From Clostridia bacterium (lineage in GTDB: Bacteria; Bacillota; Clostridia; Christensenellales; SZUA-584), in the NCBI GenBank assembly GCA_003249555.1, contig QKIQ01000073.1:1-47861 (forward strand): a DNA stretch of 47,861 nt, read 5' to 3'. Under the pieces are notes generated by a model. It was not told the DNA's origin. It made no database searches and saw nothing but the letters and a program-made list of their open reading frames with translations. The position numbers and the translations under genes are program-made. Positions 15,694 to 26,100 of this stretch are shown here, one piece after another (the first letter of the stretch is position 1; each line of letters starts with the position of its first letter).

Positions 15694-15888
15694 TCAACGT
15701 TCCTGGTCACGGCTTTTCTGTTGGAGCCGGGCCTCAAAGGACACGCCCTGAAAGTGCTCGGCATCGAGGATATATTCTGAATTGCGCCAGTTGTCCGATG
15801 CGAGCTGCTCAGCGTGAAAGCGGTCCCGCGCTTCAATTTCCACGGTCGTTTGCAGGGTTTCCGTGATGGTCACGTCGTACTTTGCCAT
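15694..15888 (-). CDS. DpnD/PcfM family small protein
   Basis: This 64-aa protein matches the DpnD/PcfM pattern ('YDVTITETLQTTVEIEA...AEQLASDNWRNSEYILDAEHF'). The function is unknown; homologues lie next to conjugation genes. ATG 15888 is preceded by GAGAGGTG. A longer frame upstream reads through a leader hairpin and is unlikely. It ends in Asp-Gln-Glu-Arg and lies 16 bases before the DUF3846 gene. Confidence 0.82.
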   Translation of the reverse strand: MAKYDVTITETLQTTVEIEARDRFHAEQLASDNWRNSEYILDAEHFQGVSFEARLQQKSRDQER

Positions 15889-15926
15889 GTGTGTTTCACC
15901 TCTCTCTTGAATTTTGGGTATAAAAA

Positions 15927-15954
15927 TAGGGCGTCCCATAAAAGGAACACCCTA
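15927..15954 (-). terminator. Leader hairpin with U-tract before the DpnD/PcfM gene
   Basis: An 11-bp stem (arms 15927-15937 and 15944-15954, two G-U pairs on the minus strand) is followed by TTTTTAT. It lies about 20 bases upstream of the ribosome site of the next gene and 25 bases after the stop of the preceding one. Confidence 0.55.
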
Positions 15955-15979
15955 TGTAGTGAGGTTTTAGTATCCGTTC

Positions 15980-16150
15980 TTATGTGTCGGTATTATCATC
16001 GTGATCCGTTTTAACCTCCCGAAGTGGCGTAACCTGCGGCGGATTTTCTACATATTCATCCTCGCCCTGCTGTTGCGCTGCAACGAGGATATTTACTGCA
16101 TCCGACACCTTAGCGGCAAGCGCAAAGTACATCCTTTTATAGTCCGGCAT
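15980..16150 (-). CDS. 56-aa conserved ICE protein
   Basis: The frame begins at ATG 16150 with AAGGGGG 8 bases upstream and ends with TAA at 15980. The peptide starts MPDYKRMYFALAAKVSD and has an alanine/glutamine-rich helix followed by an acidic tail ending DDNTDT. Similar short proteins beginning 'MPDYKKMY' occur beside the toprim gene in other clostridial ICEs, from memory. The function is unknown. Confidence 0.7.
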   Translation of the reverse strand: MPDYKRMYFALAAKVSDAVNILVAAQQQGEDEYVENPPQVTPLREVKTDHDDNTDT

Positions 16151-16176
16151 TGTATGACCCCCTTAGCAATATGTAT

Positions 16177-16203
16177 AAGCGGCCGGTAAGAACCAGGCCG
16201 CTT
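16177..16203 (-). promoter_or_regulatory. Leader hairpin before the 56-aa gene
   Basis: AAGCGGCC (16177-16184) and GGCCGCTT (16196-16203) form an 8-bp GC-rich stem about 18 bases upstream of the ribosome site. No T-run follows, so it may act on RNA stability or translation rather than termination. Confidence 0.45.
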
Positions 16204-16249
16204 ACAGCATATCTGCGCAGGAGAAGGAAGTCCAATGTGCAAAAGCAGT

Positions 16250-17230
16250 TTACCGCGCCCTTGCATTTTTCAGAGAAGTCTGCTCAGGTAGGCCCAGTTT
16301 TCGGCAAAGCAAGGCGTTCACATCCTTGCAGGCGGAGGGAGGCCGGTCTATGGCTGTATATTCCTTGGGCAGCACCGTCATAATGGCTTTGGCCGCCATA
16401 CGCCCCGCATAGTCGTTATCCAGATGCAGCAGCACTTTTTTCACCTGCGGGTTGTCCTCTAAAAACCTTGTCAGCGCGGCGGGAACCTTGCTTTTTGAAA
16501 TATCCTTCTGCGGTTGGTAGACGCCAGCCAGGGAAAGCAGGTTTTCCGTAGAATAGTCCTTGCCGCTCATTTTCATAAGGGTGGCATACGAAAGCAAATC
16601 CACGGCGCTTTCAAACAGATGGACGGAATCGCTCGGCCCCAATGCCGGCAGCGCAAACGAATAATGCTTGTCGCTGCCGGTGGCTTCACCCTTGAAATCA
16701 CCGTTGATCCCACGCAGAGCGGCGTATTTTTTCTGTCCCTGCGCGTCAAATCCCACGAACACGGCGTTGATATATACCTTGCCGGGCTCCGGCTCGTTGC
16801 GGCTCTCGTAAATACGCCCATCGGTGATGCAGGTCTGGAGTAGTGCAGGGTCGATGCCCCGGCGCAGCAGATAGCATTCCACCTCATCCGTATGGGGGTA
16901 GGGTTCGGGTAGGAGCAGAGCTTTAGGCTTTTGCTCCTTGGGAGATGCAAAAACAGGCGGTGTGCTTGCCGCCCGTCCCATGATCTGTTCTACCGCGTCC
17001 GTAAAGGAAAGCTCCCGCACCTTAATCAGATAATCGAGAGCCGACCGGCCGCCGATGCCCCGGCTCCACCAAAACCATTTGCCGTTGGAGATTTTCAGGC
17101 TGTCATGGCTGCGCGTACAGTAGGTGCTGCCGGAGAAATGTACCAGCTCATGCGGCTCATAATTCTGGAGGTAGGTCAGAAGGTCCATTCGCTTGGCTTC
17201 TAAAATCACCTCCGGGTCGATATATGGCAT
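16250..17230 (-). CDS. DUF3991/toprim-domain protein (primase-like)
   Basis: This 326-aa protein has an N-terminal CHC2-like zinc-binding/DUF3991 section (residues 1-120: 'YCTRSHDSLKISNGKWFWWSRGIGGRSALDYL') and a C-terminal toprim domain (about 195-310). In the toprim domain 'HLFESAVDLLSYATL' supplies the acidic residue and 'VLLHLDNDYAGRMA' supplies the DxD motif. Such proteins resemble DNA primases and probably prime synthesis of the transferred strand in the recipient. ATG 17230 has GGAGGTG upstream, following a hairpin with a U-tract. Confidence 0.85.
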   Translation of the reverse strand: MPYIDPEVILEAKRMDLLTYLQNYEPHELVHFSGSTYCTRSHDSLKISNGKWFWWSRGIGGRSALDYLIKVRELSFTDAVEQIMGRAASTPPVFASPKEQKPKALLLPEPYPHTDEVECYLLRRGIDPALLQTCITDGRIYESRNEPEPGKVYINAVFVGFDAQGQKKYAALRGINGDFKGEATGSDKHYSFALPALGPSDSVHLFESAVDLLSYATLMKMSGKDYSTENLLSLAGVYQPQKDISKSKVPAALTRFLEDNPQVKKVLLHLDNDYAGRMAAKAIMTVLPKEYTAIDRPPSACKDVNALLCRKLGLPEQTSLKNARAR

Positions 17231-17255
17231 GTTTTCACCTCCGGGAATAGAAAAA

Positions 17256-17276
17256 CCGCCCGGATGAGCCGGACGG
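17256..17276 (-). terminator. Leader hairpin with U-tract before the toprim gene
   Basis: CCGCCCGG and CCGGACGG form an 8-bp stem (one G-U on the minus strand) with a 5-base loop, then TTTTTC. Its T-run ends only about 5 bases before the ribosome site of the toprim gene. Confidence 0.6.
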
Positions 17277-17294
17277 CCTAAGTGCGGGGACTAT

Positions 17295-17696
17295 TCAGTT
17301 TTCTTCCATATTCGTCGTTTCTTTCAGTTGGCCGATCTTTTGCGCATCCACATAATGCGTGGCATATGCGTTTTCAATCTTCTCATCGCCGGATTTGCTG
17401 AACCGCAGCTTGTTTTTCCGGTCCTTCCCATACTGATGGTAAAACGTCCATGAGGGCTTGAGCTTGTTTTTAGCGGCGTAAGCCCGTACCTCGCTCATAA
17501 TAGCGGAGAGCTGGCGCAGGTTTGCGTGGCACACCTTTTCCAGAAAGGGAATCCTGCCAAAGCGCCAATCCTCGTAGTCCTTTTTCTCCAGAACGCCTAT
17601 ATCCATCAGCACATCCACCGGAGCGGCAAAGCCTTTTTGTCGGATATTCTGGTACATGGCATTGTGGATTTTTCCTGTCAGGTTCTTCGTATCCAT
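17295..17696 (-). CDS. Conserved ICE protein of unknown function, downstream of the HipA-like gene
   Basis: This 133-aa basic protein begins 'TKNLTGKIHNAMYQNIRQKG' and contains 'VLMDIGVLEKKDYEDWRFGRIPFLEKVC' and 'SWTFYHQYGK'. I recognise it as a recurring companion of HipA-like genes in clostridial ICEs but know no function. The start at 17696 lies 7 bases after the stop of the upstream gene and has no clear ribosome site, so it probably depends on translational coupling. Confidence 0.72.
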   Translation of the reverse strand: MDTKNLTGKIHNAMYQNIRQKGFAAPVDVLMDIGVLEKKDYEDWRFGRIPFLEKVCHANLRQLSAIMSEVRAYAAKNKLKPSWTFYHQYGKDRKNKLRFSKSGDEKIENAYATHYVDAQKIGQLKETTNMEEN

Positions 17697-17703
17697 AGGG
17701 TAT

Positions 17704-19119
17704 CTACCGTTCCGGGGACGGCGTATCCTTCTGCCGAGAAAGCCCCAAGAGCTGCCTCACACGGCGCTGTGTATGCTTTTCAATAGCCTCCAGCCGTTCC
17801 TCCGGCCAATTGATAGACGGATGCCGGGTAAACTTGAACCCGATCAGCCGTCGAAGCTGCTGCGCCTGCGCCTTGCCCATGACCTCGGAACAGATACGCT
17901 CGAAGGAAATATCCCCATACGCGGGGAAACGCGTTTTCGCGTATTCGTCCAGATGGGCGATATCGTCCCGCATGGCGAAGTTGAACAGCGAAAGCCCGTT
18001 GTCGAAGATGGGAGCCGGGGCGATGATCGCGCCGGAGTGGTTATCCCGCAGCACGCCGAAGTTGCCGAAGTGCCGGTCCTCGTTGTAGATCACGGCGTCA
18101 AACACCAGCATGCTGTGAACGGCTTCCAGAAAATCTTCGCCCAATTCGGCGCAATAGTCAAGGCAAGCCTGCAGGCCGCCTGAGCGCACCAGCCGCCCGA
18201 CAGGGATAAAGGCGGTGTCGATATCGGTGAACAGCTTGCACTTGGAGGCAAGCATGCCTTTCCAGCGTTCCAGATCATATGAAACCGCGTTCAGGCCCAT
18301 GGCCCTTGCGATCTGGCAGGCGTAAAACTCGCTGTACGGCTCGTTGCCGGTGTTGGCCGCGCCGCTGGTGCCGCCCTTATACAAATAGATTTCGCCGTTC
18401 TCCAACCGGTGCCATGCCTTGGGCAGCATACCGCCCGTGGTCAGTTCGGGGGAAGTGGTAAAGGCCCGGTTGCTCTGCCCAATGCCCGTGTATGCCACCA
18501 GAGAAAGAATTTCCGAGAACTCGTTCTCATAGAGGTTGTATTCCGCAAACGTCCCGGCAAAGCCCTTGGGAACCACCCAAAAGCTATCGTTGAGGGACAG
18601 ACCCTTGCATACGTCGATGATGCCCTTGGTGTTTCCTACCGAAAGCCCCAGCGTCTTTAGTATTTCCTCCACAAAGGCGCGGTTTTTCGGTATCACCCGA
18701 TGCCGCAACCAACTTAGTATGCCCTCGTCGGTTAGCTGTAAATCCAGAGGCAGCAACTGCTTTTGTTTGTCCGGTACGGTCGTAATTTCCGCCGTCAGGC
18801 TGACACCCTTCTCCTCCAGCTTAAATTCTAGCAAAGGCGTATCATATAATCGAAGCTCATAGAGGTTTTCCATGGCAACCGTATCCTCCTTTTCCTTTGG
18901 AACCAAATCCAATTCCATATGCAGCGCGGCGGCGACATTCAAAAGAAAATCCAGTGAGGGATTGTGCGCGCCGCTCTCCAGCCGGGAGATGTTGGAACGC
19001 TGTGTCCCAACCATTGCCGCAAGCTGCGCCTGTGTCAGCCCCTGGTCTGTCCGCGCTTGTATGATCCGCTCAATCAGGCTTTGCCGCCACTGCTTGGTCA
19101 TCTCATCATAATCGGGCAT
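17704..19119 (-). CDS. HTH (HipB-like) plus HipA-like kinase in one frame
   Basis: This 471-aa frame joins an XRE-type helix-turn-helix (residues 16-71, 'LTQAQLAAMVGTQRSNISRLESG') to a HipA-like serine/threonine kinase (from residue 83). The kinase has the catalytic NEDRHFGN near 346 and metal-binding FDNG near 372. In classic toxin-antitoxin pairs these are separate proteins, HipB and HipA. An internal ATG at 18873 has AAGGAGG 11 bases upstream, so a stand-alone kinase of 389 aa can also be made. ATG 19119 is taken as the main start because a good promoter lies directly upstream; the frame extends further 5' without support. It ends in Pro-Glu-Arg. Confidence 0.8.
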   Translation of the reverse strand: MPDYDEMTKQWRQSLIERIIQARTDQGLTQAQLAAMVGTQRSNISRLESGAHNPSLDFLLNVAAALHMELDLVPKEKEDTVAMENLYELRLYDTPLLEFKLEEKGVSLTAEITTVPDKQKQLLPLDLQLTDEGILSWLRHRVIPKNRAFVEEILKTLGLSVGNTKGIIDVCKGLSLNDSFWVVPKGFAGTFAEYNLYENEFSEILSLVAYTGIGQSNRAFTTSPELTTGGMLPKAWHRLENGEIYLYKGGTSGAANTGNEPYSEFYACQIARAMGLNAVSYDLERWKGMLASKCKLFTDIDTAFIPVGRLVRSGGLQACLDYCAELGEDFLEAVHSMLVFDAVIYNEDRHFGNFGVLRDNHSGAIIAPAPIFDNGLSLFNFAMRDDIAHLDEYAKTRFPAYGDISFERICSEVMGKAQAQQLRRLIGFKFTRHPSINWPEERLEAIEKHTQRRVRQLLGLSRQKDTPSPER

Positions 19120-19150
19120 CTCTATAATTCCTTCCCGCAAAGTCATCCTT

Positions 19151-19179
19151 ATGGTATCATATTTGTATCCATAATTCAA
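19151..19179 (-). promoter_or_regulatory. Promoter of the HTH-HipA-like gene
   Basis: On the minus strand, -35 TTGAAT (19179-19174) and -10 TACCAT (19156-19151) are 17 bases apart. Transcription would start near 19144, about 25 bases before ATG 19119, giving this gene its own unit inside the ICE operon. The overlapping TATGAT could be an alternative -10. Confidence 0.5.
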
Positions 19180-19288
19180 GAAAATAACCAGCGCCTGTTT
19201 CTCGGATGTTGCAACAAGGCGGTGATTCTGTTTTTTCAATGCGGGAAAGAATCTGTTATCGCTCATCGCGGATACGCTCACGCTTTTT

Positions 19289-19588
19289 TTACAGTTCATC
19301 GGCATGAGATTCCACGGCGTCCCAAACATTGTCCATGTGATCCGTAACCTGATTATCATACGCCTTATATAAATCGGCCAGCGGCTTGGCAGAACGCAAG
19401 AGTGCCCTGGCCTGCGCATCCGAAAGGTCGTTGTTTTCAAAAGACAATAAAATGTCCTCGCGGATGTTATACTCATAGCTGTGGTTCAGAATTTCTTCGG
19501 GGGACTGTGAGAGAAGCCAATTACGGTATTTTTCCTGTTCTGCAAACATCTTTTTGTAAAGCGCCGTATTGAATTGTTCATTGGTCAT
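19289..19588 (-). CDS. DUF3848 family protein
   Basis: This 99-aa acidic protein matches the DUF3848 pattern ('LYKKMFAEQEKYRNWLLSQ', 'EEILNHSYEYNIREDILLSFE', 'LSDAQARALLRS'). The function is unknown; it is found in ICEs and phages of Clostridia. ATG 19588 has CGGAG 10 bases upstream. A frame starting further upstream runs through a strong hairpin and is unlikely. Confidence 0.8.
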   Translation of the reverse strand: MTNEQFNTALYKKMFAEQEKYRNWLLSQSPEEILNHSYEYNIREDILLSFENNDLSDAQARALLRSAKPLADLYKAYDNQVTDHMDNVWDAVESHADEL

Positions 19589-19649
19589 GGCCTTTTTTCT
19601 CCGTTCTATATATTTTGCCGCATCATTAAAGCAGGGGTACGCATACAGC

Positions 19650-19680
19650 AAAAGGCGGCACGATGTCCGTACCGCCTTTT
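19650..19680. terminator. Strong hairpin between the 110-aa gene and the DUF3848 gene
   Basis: The 13-base arms 19650-19662 and 19668-19680 pair fully with one G-U on the minus strand, with a 5-base loop and A4/T4 ends. It could terminate on either strand and lies 60 bases before the DUF3848 start. Confidence 0.6.
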
Positions 19681-19696
19681 TGATTCTGAATATCCT

Positions 19697-20029
19697 TCAG
19701 ATCACGCCGATCCGTTTCAGGTAGGAAAAGCAATCCGTATGGCCGCGAAAATAGATGTGCAGCCGTTCCAGATTCTCTTGCTCTATCACCAGGTTCATAT
19801 ACTCCACCAGCGCCGCGTGTTCTTCCGCGGTGAGGGATATTGTCCCAGCGCCCTCCAGCACCTGTCCAATGACAGGATACCGCCCGCTGATCTCAAGGCT
19901 TTTTTCGCGAAGGGAAACATATTCCTCGTTCGCGCCGGATAAATCACGGCAGATATTGCTGTCGAGCTCGTTAAAGTCCTGCGCGATCCGCTCCGGCAAA
20001 TCGTAAAATGGGTTTTTGTCCGGCCCCAT
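19697..20029 (-). CDS. Conserved ICE protein of unknown function
   Basis: This 110-aa protein contains 'NPFYDLPERIAQDFNELDSNICRDL', 'EYVSLREKSLEISGRYPVIGQVLEG' and 'LTAEEHAALVEYM'. It looks helical and cytoplasmic, with no catalytic motif. ATG 20029 has GGGGAGG 7 bases upstream. It follows the giant SNF2/methylase gene on the same strand. I recognise the pattern from related ICEs but know no function. Confidence 0.7.
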   Translation of the reverse strand: MGPDKNPFYDLPERIAQDFNELDSNICRDLSGANEEYVSLREKSLEISGRYPVIGQVLEGAGTISLTAEEHAALVEYMNLVIEQENLERLHIYFRGHTDCFSYLKRIGVI

Positions 20030-20100
20030 GACGCATCCTCCCCTTACCACTTTAATGCTTCCATTTTAATAGGGAAGCCCTTGCCGGGCAAACCTGCGAA

Positions 20101-23100
20101 TCACCGCTCGTAATCCCGGTTCCTCTGAGGCTTCTCAACAGGTTCGTCCGGCTCGGCGTCCACAAGGGAGCGGTCCTTTTCATCCATATTAAGCAGGATA
20201 TTGAGTTCTTTGAGCCTTGCTGTTTTTTCCGACAGCTCGGCTTCGCGGGAGAAGGGCGCAGCCAGCTCGGTCTTTGCGTTTTCAAGCTGCACCCGCGTAT
20301 TGTCAAGCTCCGCTATCACGGTATCACGCTTCGTTGTGAGCCCGTCCAGCACATTGTCAATACGGGTCAGATTGCCATAAATGTCCGCGCCCAGCACGGC
20401 GGTATGGGAGAGCGTGCCTTTGAGGGTCAGCCGGTATTCGTTGCTCGGCCCATCATAGGCCAGCACCATGGAAAAGCCCCGGTACTGGCCTAAAAAGACA
20501 GCATCGGAGCCGGTCATTTTGGTGCAGGCATCAATGATCGCCTTGCCTGCGGGTTCCTTTTCGTCGTAGGCCGCACCCATGATTTCCATGGGCGGGAACT
20601 GTTCAGGTAATTTCGGATGTGCCGCTACAAGCTGAATGTCCTGCTCATAGCCTGCCAGCCTTTCCGTCAGCAGTCTGATGCTCTCCGGGTATTTGCGGAT
20701 GACCAATTCCTCCAGCGCGTACTTCTGACTGAGGTGGTTTGCTTTGAGCATGTTGAGCTTGCCCACCTCCATGTCCAGATTGCACTTTTCAATGATAAGC
20801 GGGTTGCCGGAGGCCAGCGCCTTGATTTCCGCATAGTTGAGCGCCGTTTCATCCACGTCCTCGGCGGCGCGCAGCGGCGTCTTGGAGGTCATGATCTGCG
20901 CGATGAATTTTTGCTTGTTCTCCACAAGCTGATATAGGTAGCTGTCAAAGGTCCCTTCCGTCACATAGCGGAAAATCTCCACTTCCGGGTTCATGTTGCC
21001 TTGCCGGACTATCCTGCCCAGACGCTGCGCCAGATCGGAGGGCCGCCATGGGCAATCGAGGTCGTGAAGCGCAATCAGGCGATCCTGCACGTTGGTGCCC
21101 GCGCCCATCTTTTGCGTGCTGCCCATGAGGACACGCACTTGGCCGGAGCGAACCTTGGCGAACAGCTCGGCCTTTCTCGTTTCTGTGTTGGCATCGTGGA
21201 TGAACGCGATTTCGTCCTCGGGGATGCCATTTTCCATGAGCTTGCGCTTGAGGTCGTCATAGATGTTAAAGCTGCCATCACTTTTAGGGGTGGATAGATC
21301 ACAGAACACAAGCTGCGCCGACCGCTGCCCCTTGGATTGTTCCCATATCCGGTAGACATTCCGGGCGCAGGCAGAGGTTTTATTGTTTTCATCGTCTGCC
21401 GCCAGTGGGTTCATGAGCCGCATATCCAGCGCCAGCTTGCGTCCATCGTTGGTGATCCGCAGCATATTATCGACGCTCGGATCGACATTGCCCGCGCGTA
21501 TGGCCTCGGCACGCTCGGCAAGCCCGGCCACCATTTCCTTTTGCAGCTCGGAGGGCTTTATAACCTCGGTATGGAAGTTCGCCTTGGGCACGGGAAGGTT
21601 GAGCATATCCGCCGTCTGGATATCCGCGATCTGTTTGAAAACCGACATCAGCTCGGGTAGGTTATAGAACTTGGCGAACCGCGTCTTAGCCCGGTAACCG
21701 GTGCCCTCGGGCGATAGCTCTATGGCCGTAATGGTTTCGCCATAGTTTGCCGCCCACTCGTCAAAGTGGATCAGGCCCATCTCCTGCAACGTGCGGTACT
21801 GCAAATACCGCTGGATGGTATACAGCTCCACCATGGAATTGGAGATCGGCGTCCCCGTCGCAAACACCATCCCGCGCCCGTCCGTGATTTCATCAAGGTA
21901 CTGGCATTTCATAAACAGGTCGGAGCTTTTTTGCGCTTCCGTCTGTGCGATGCCGCCCACATTGCGCATTTTTGAAATTAGAAAGAGATTTTTGAAATAA
22001 TGTGATTCGTCGATGAACACACGATCAATGCCGAGTTCTTCAAAGGTAACAACATCATCCTTTCTTGATTGGTCGTTGAGGCGTTCCAGCTTCGTTTCAA
22101 TGGCTTTTCGGGTCTTTTCCATCTGCTTGATGGTGTAGCGTTCCGCTTTTTCGGACTTGGCCTCCTGTATGCCAAAGGTCAGCTCGTCAATCTGCCGTTG
22201 CAGAATGGCTTCCTGCCGTTCCTTGGACATAGGGATTTTCTCAAACTGCGAGTGCCCGATAATGATGGCGTCGTATTCGCCGGTGGCAATGCGGGAACAA
22301 AATTTGCGGCGATTCTTGGCTTCGAAATCCTTTTTGGTCGCAACCAGAATGTTAGCCGATGGATAGAGCTGGAGCCATTCGCCGGCCCACTGCTCGGTGA
22401 TATGGTTGGGAACGACGACGAGAGATTTGGCGCACAGCCCCAGCCGCCTGGATTCCATTGCAGCGCCTACCATCTCGTAGGTCTTGCCAGCGCCCACCTC
22501 GTGGGCCAACAGGGTATTGCCGCCGTACATGACGTGGGCAATGGCGTTGATCTGGTGCCTGCGCAGCACGATCTCCGGGTTCATGCCGCTAAAGGTAATA
22601 TGCTGACCGTCATACTCGCGGGGCCGAATGCTGTTAAAGGTATCGTTGTAGATGCGGCAGAGCATTTCGCGGCGGTCGATGTCCTTCCAGAGCCATTCGG
22701 AAAATCTGGACTTAATCAGCTCCTGCCGGTCCTGGGCGATGGCCGTCTCTTTTTTGTTAAGGACACGCTTTTCGTTGCCGTTTTCGATGATGGTATCAAA
22801 GATACGCACATCCTTGAGGTTCAGCGTCTGCTCCAGAATATGATAGGCGCTGATCCGCTTGGTGCCGTAGGTGGTCACCGCCTTGATGTTGCCAAAATCG
22901 GAGGTTTTCTCGGTGATGTTCCACTCGCCGGTGTACTTGGAATAAAGCACGTTCATCCGGCTGCGCCCGCTTTTGCCGGTATCAAACAGCTCAAACATGA
23001 ACTGCTTGTAGATCTCAGGCGGTATCCATGTGGCCCCGATGCGCACGCCGATCTCGGCGGCGGTCAGGTCCTCCGGCTGCACCGCTTCCATGGCGGTAAT

Positions 23101-26100
23101 GCTGGTCTGGAGCCTGTTTTTTTCTTCGGCTGGTAACACCGTTTCCAGCGCCCTGAGCATTTGCAGCTTTTTTCGCACGTTGCCGGACAGGTATTCGTCC
23201 GCCGTCACAAAGGGGAATTTCTCTAAGTCCACAAACGCTTTGGGTATCAGGTCGGGGTCGGTGGCGCAGTTGATGTCCCGAAAGATCACGCCGGTCAGCT
23301 CCGCTTCCAGCTCGGCTTCGCTTTTTCCTGAGAGCTGCGCCATATATTCCATATCCACCCGCGCCTTTTCGGAAATGGACACGGCCAGGGCTTCGCTGCC
23401 TGTGTCCACCGACGTGACCGGCACATGGGGCCGGATGGTACGTTTGGTGAACATATCGGCCTTGCGCAGAAAATTGCCCTCTTCATCCAGCACCTCTAAA
23501 GAACAAAGCAGGCAGTAGCTGGAATCCTCACCAAAGGCCAGGCTGTTGCCCCGGCTGCACAGAAGTCCGTATTTTCGGGTGTAATCGTCATAAAGCCGGC
23601 CCAGCCGCGCCTGCTCCTGCCGGATCATGTCCTCGGGATAGTCCTCGGTCTGGTAGGCCATGAGCTGCCGGGTACAGTCGCGGAGCGCAATCATCCCGCG
23701 AATACGGTTTTCAGCGGTGACGGACAGCTCTACCGGGTGCATCCGGCTGTTCTCGCGGAAATATATCTTGCCGTCCACAATGGTATAGGAAAAGTTGCGC
23801 ACGGACGGATCGGCGGGAATGGATAAATCCTCATCGCCCTCCAGTTCGTCCACCTCGTAATCGGTGATCTCCGCATGGAGGTTGGAAACCGCTTCGGATA
23901 GCTGCTCGGAAAGGTCGGCCCCTTCATATGGCTTACAGGCGCTGTCCATGCCGAAAGCCGTGGATTCCATGACCATTTCGCCCAAGATCATATCGGGATG
24001 CGCTGCAAAATAGCGGTTCATGCGGATGCCGTTCTCGTCCGTGTCCAGGTGTACCCAATCCGGCTCGATATCCGTCATACGGTCGCGCTTTTGCAGGAAG
24101 ATAATATCGCTTGTGACCTCGGTGCCCGCATTGCGCTTGAAGGCGTTGTCAGGCAGGCGTATGGCACCGATGAGGTCGGCCCGCTGCGCCAGGTATTTGC
24201 GCACGGCAGAATTTTCCTTGTCCATGGTACCCTTGGAGGTAATAAAGGCCACGATGCCGCCCGGTCTGACCTTATCCAGCGCCTTGCCGAAAAAGTAATC
24301 GTGGATCAGCCATTTATGCTTGTCGTACCGCCTGTCCAGCACCTTGAAATCCCCAAAGGGCACGTTGCCGATAGCCACATCGAAGAAGCTGTCGGGCATC
24401 TCCACCTTTTCAAAGCCGTCCACGGCGATGCTGCTGTTCTGGTAAAGCTGTCGGGCGATACGGCCCGATATGCTGTCAATCTCCACGCCGTAGGCTTTGC
24501 TGTCCGCCATGCTGTCCGGGATCATGCCGATGAAATTTCCCACGCCACAGGCCGGCTCTAAAATATTGCCGGTCTGAAAGCCCATTTGGGAAAGCGCCTT
24601 ATACATGGCCTCCACAATCACGGGGGAGGTGTAAAAAGCCGTCAGGCTGCTGGCTCTGGCGGCGGCATACTCGTCCTCATCTAAAAGGCTTTTTAGTTCC
24701 AGATACTTACCGTGGCGCTCGTCAAAGCAATCCGCCAGACCGCCCCAGCCGACATAGCGGGAAAAGGTTTCCTGTTCCTCCGGGGTCGCCAGCCTGTTCT
24801 CATTTTCAATCCGCTTCAAAGTACGGATCGCGGTGGCATTGGCGGCAAACTTCTCGCTCGGGGTGCCCACGCCAAGCTCAGGGTCGGTAATATGGTAGTT
24901 ATTGCGCTGCTCGGCGGGAATCTCGGGGTGGAGGGTGCTGAACAGCACGCGATCCCGCTTGGGCTTGGGCGGAGCCAGCACATTTTCTTTTTCGGCGGGT
25001 ACTTCCTGGGGTTCGGGCATTAGATCGATCCGCACGCGGGCGACTTTGCCGCCTTCAACCTTTTCCCATATGGGTTCGTTTTCCGTCAGATATTCAGCCC
25101 GGATATATGCTGCGATATCATCCGAATACCCGGTATATCCCTGCTCGTAATAGGCTTCCATGCCTGCGTCGATCAGCTCGTCAGAAACCACATAGCCCGC
25201 CTTATCCAGATGGGCAGCTATCTTTTCCTTCATTTCGGCCTGTGCAAGTGCCTGATCCAGCAGTTCCCGCACAAAATAGGTGGTTTCATGTCGGACAACA
25301 GGAGTTTCCATACCGTCCTGCGGGATGGTGCCCCGAAGGAATGCCGTGTGAATAGACGCATCCACGCGGTCCACCACAAATTCCCGTCCGTCCAGCATGA
25401 CGGCCTGCCCGACAAGGTTCTCCGGGAATTGCAGTGCGGGCGTCTCTTCGTCAGCAGCGGGAGGTAGGGTTTCCAGTTCCTCTATGAACAGTTCAAGATC
25501 AACGGCGATTTCTTCTTCCGGGTCTGTTTCATCCAAAAAGCTTTGCAGGGTTTCCAGTATCCCGGCACGCGCGCCTTCCTGCTGAAGCTGCGCCTCAAGC
25601 GTGGCGATGGCGTCCTCGTCGGTTTCTCCCAGTTCCATGTTGTCGCGGTAATCATATGGGTCGAATTCCTGATAGAACCGAATCAACCGCCCGGCCAGAT
25701 CGCTGTAATCCGGCATTTCTCTTTCGGCAGGTACTTCCACACCCTGCGCCGGGGAGGGCGCGGGCGCTTCCTTTGCTTGAGCCCGGATAGCCGCTGGCCC
25801 TTTTTTCTCGCCAAATAAAGAAAACGTACCATTGCGGTACGCTGTCATATGCTCAAAGGCCCGTTTTTGAAAGTCATAATGCCGGTTTTCCTGGGTCGTG
25901 CTTTCCCATACCGGCAGCATCATTTGATAGATTTCTTCCACCCGCGCCGGGTCGTCAAGCTGCGGCTCGATCAGCTTCACCGCTTCGTAGAAATCAAAGC
26001 CATACGGGAAGGGGCGCGGGGTTTCCTGTCGAAGCCCTAAGAAAAAGCCTTGTATCTCCCGCGCCAGCTCATGTTTTTCATATGTGGGGATATACGCCAG

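Noticed and set aside
22069..23136. A 355-codon plus-strand frame opposite the SNF2/methylase gene
   Set aside because: Antisense shadow of a GC-rich gene with clear helicase/methylase motifs on the minus strand; no start signal.
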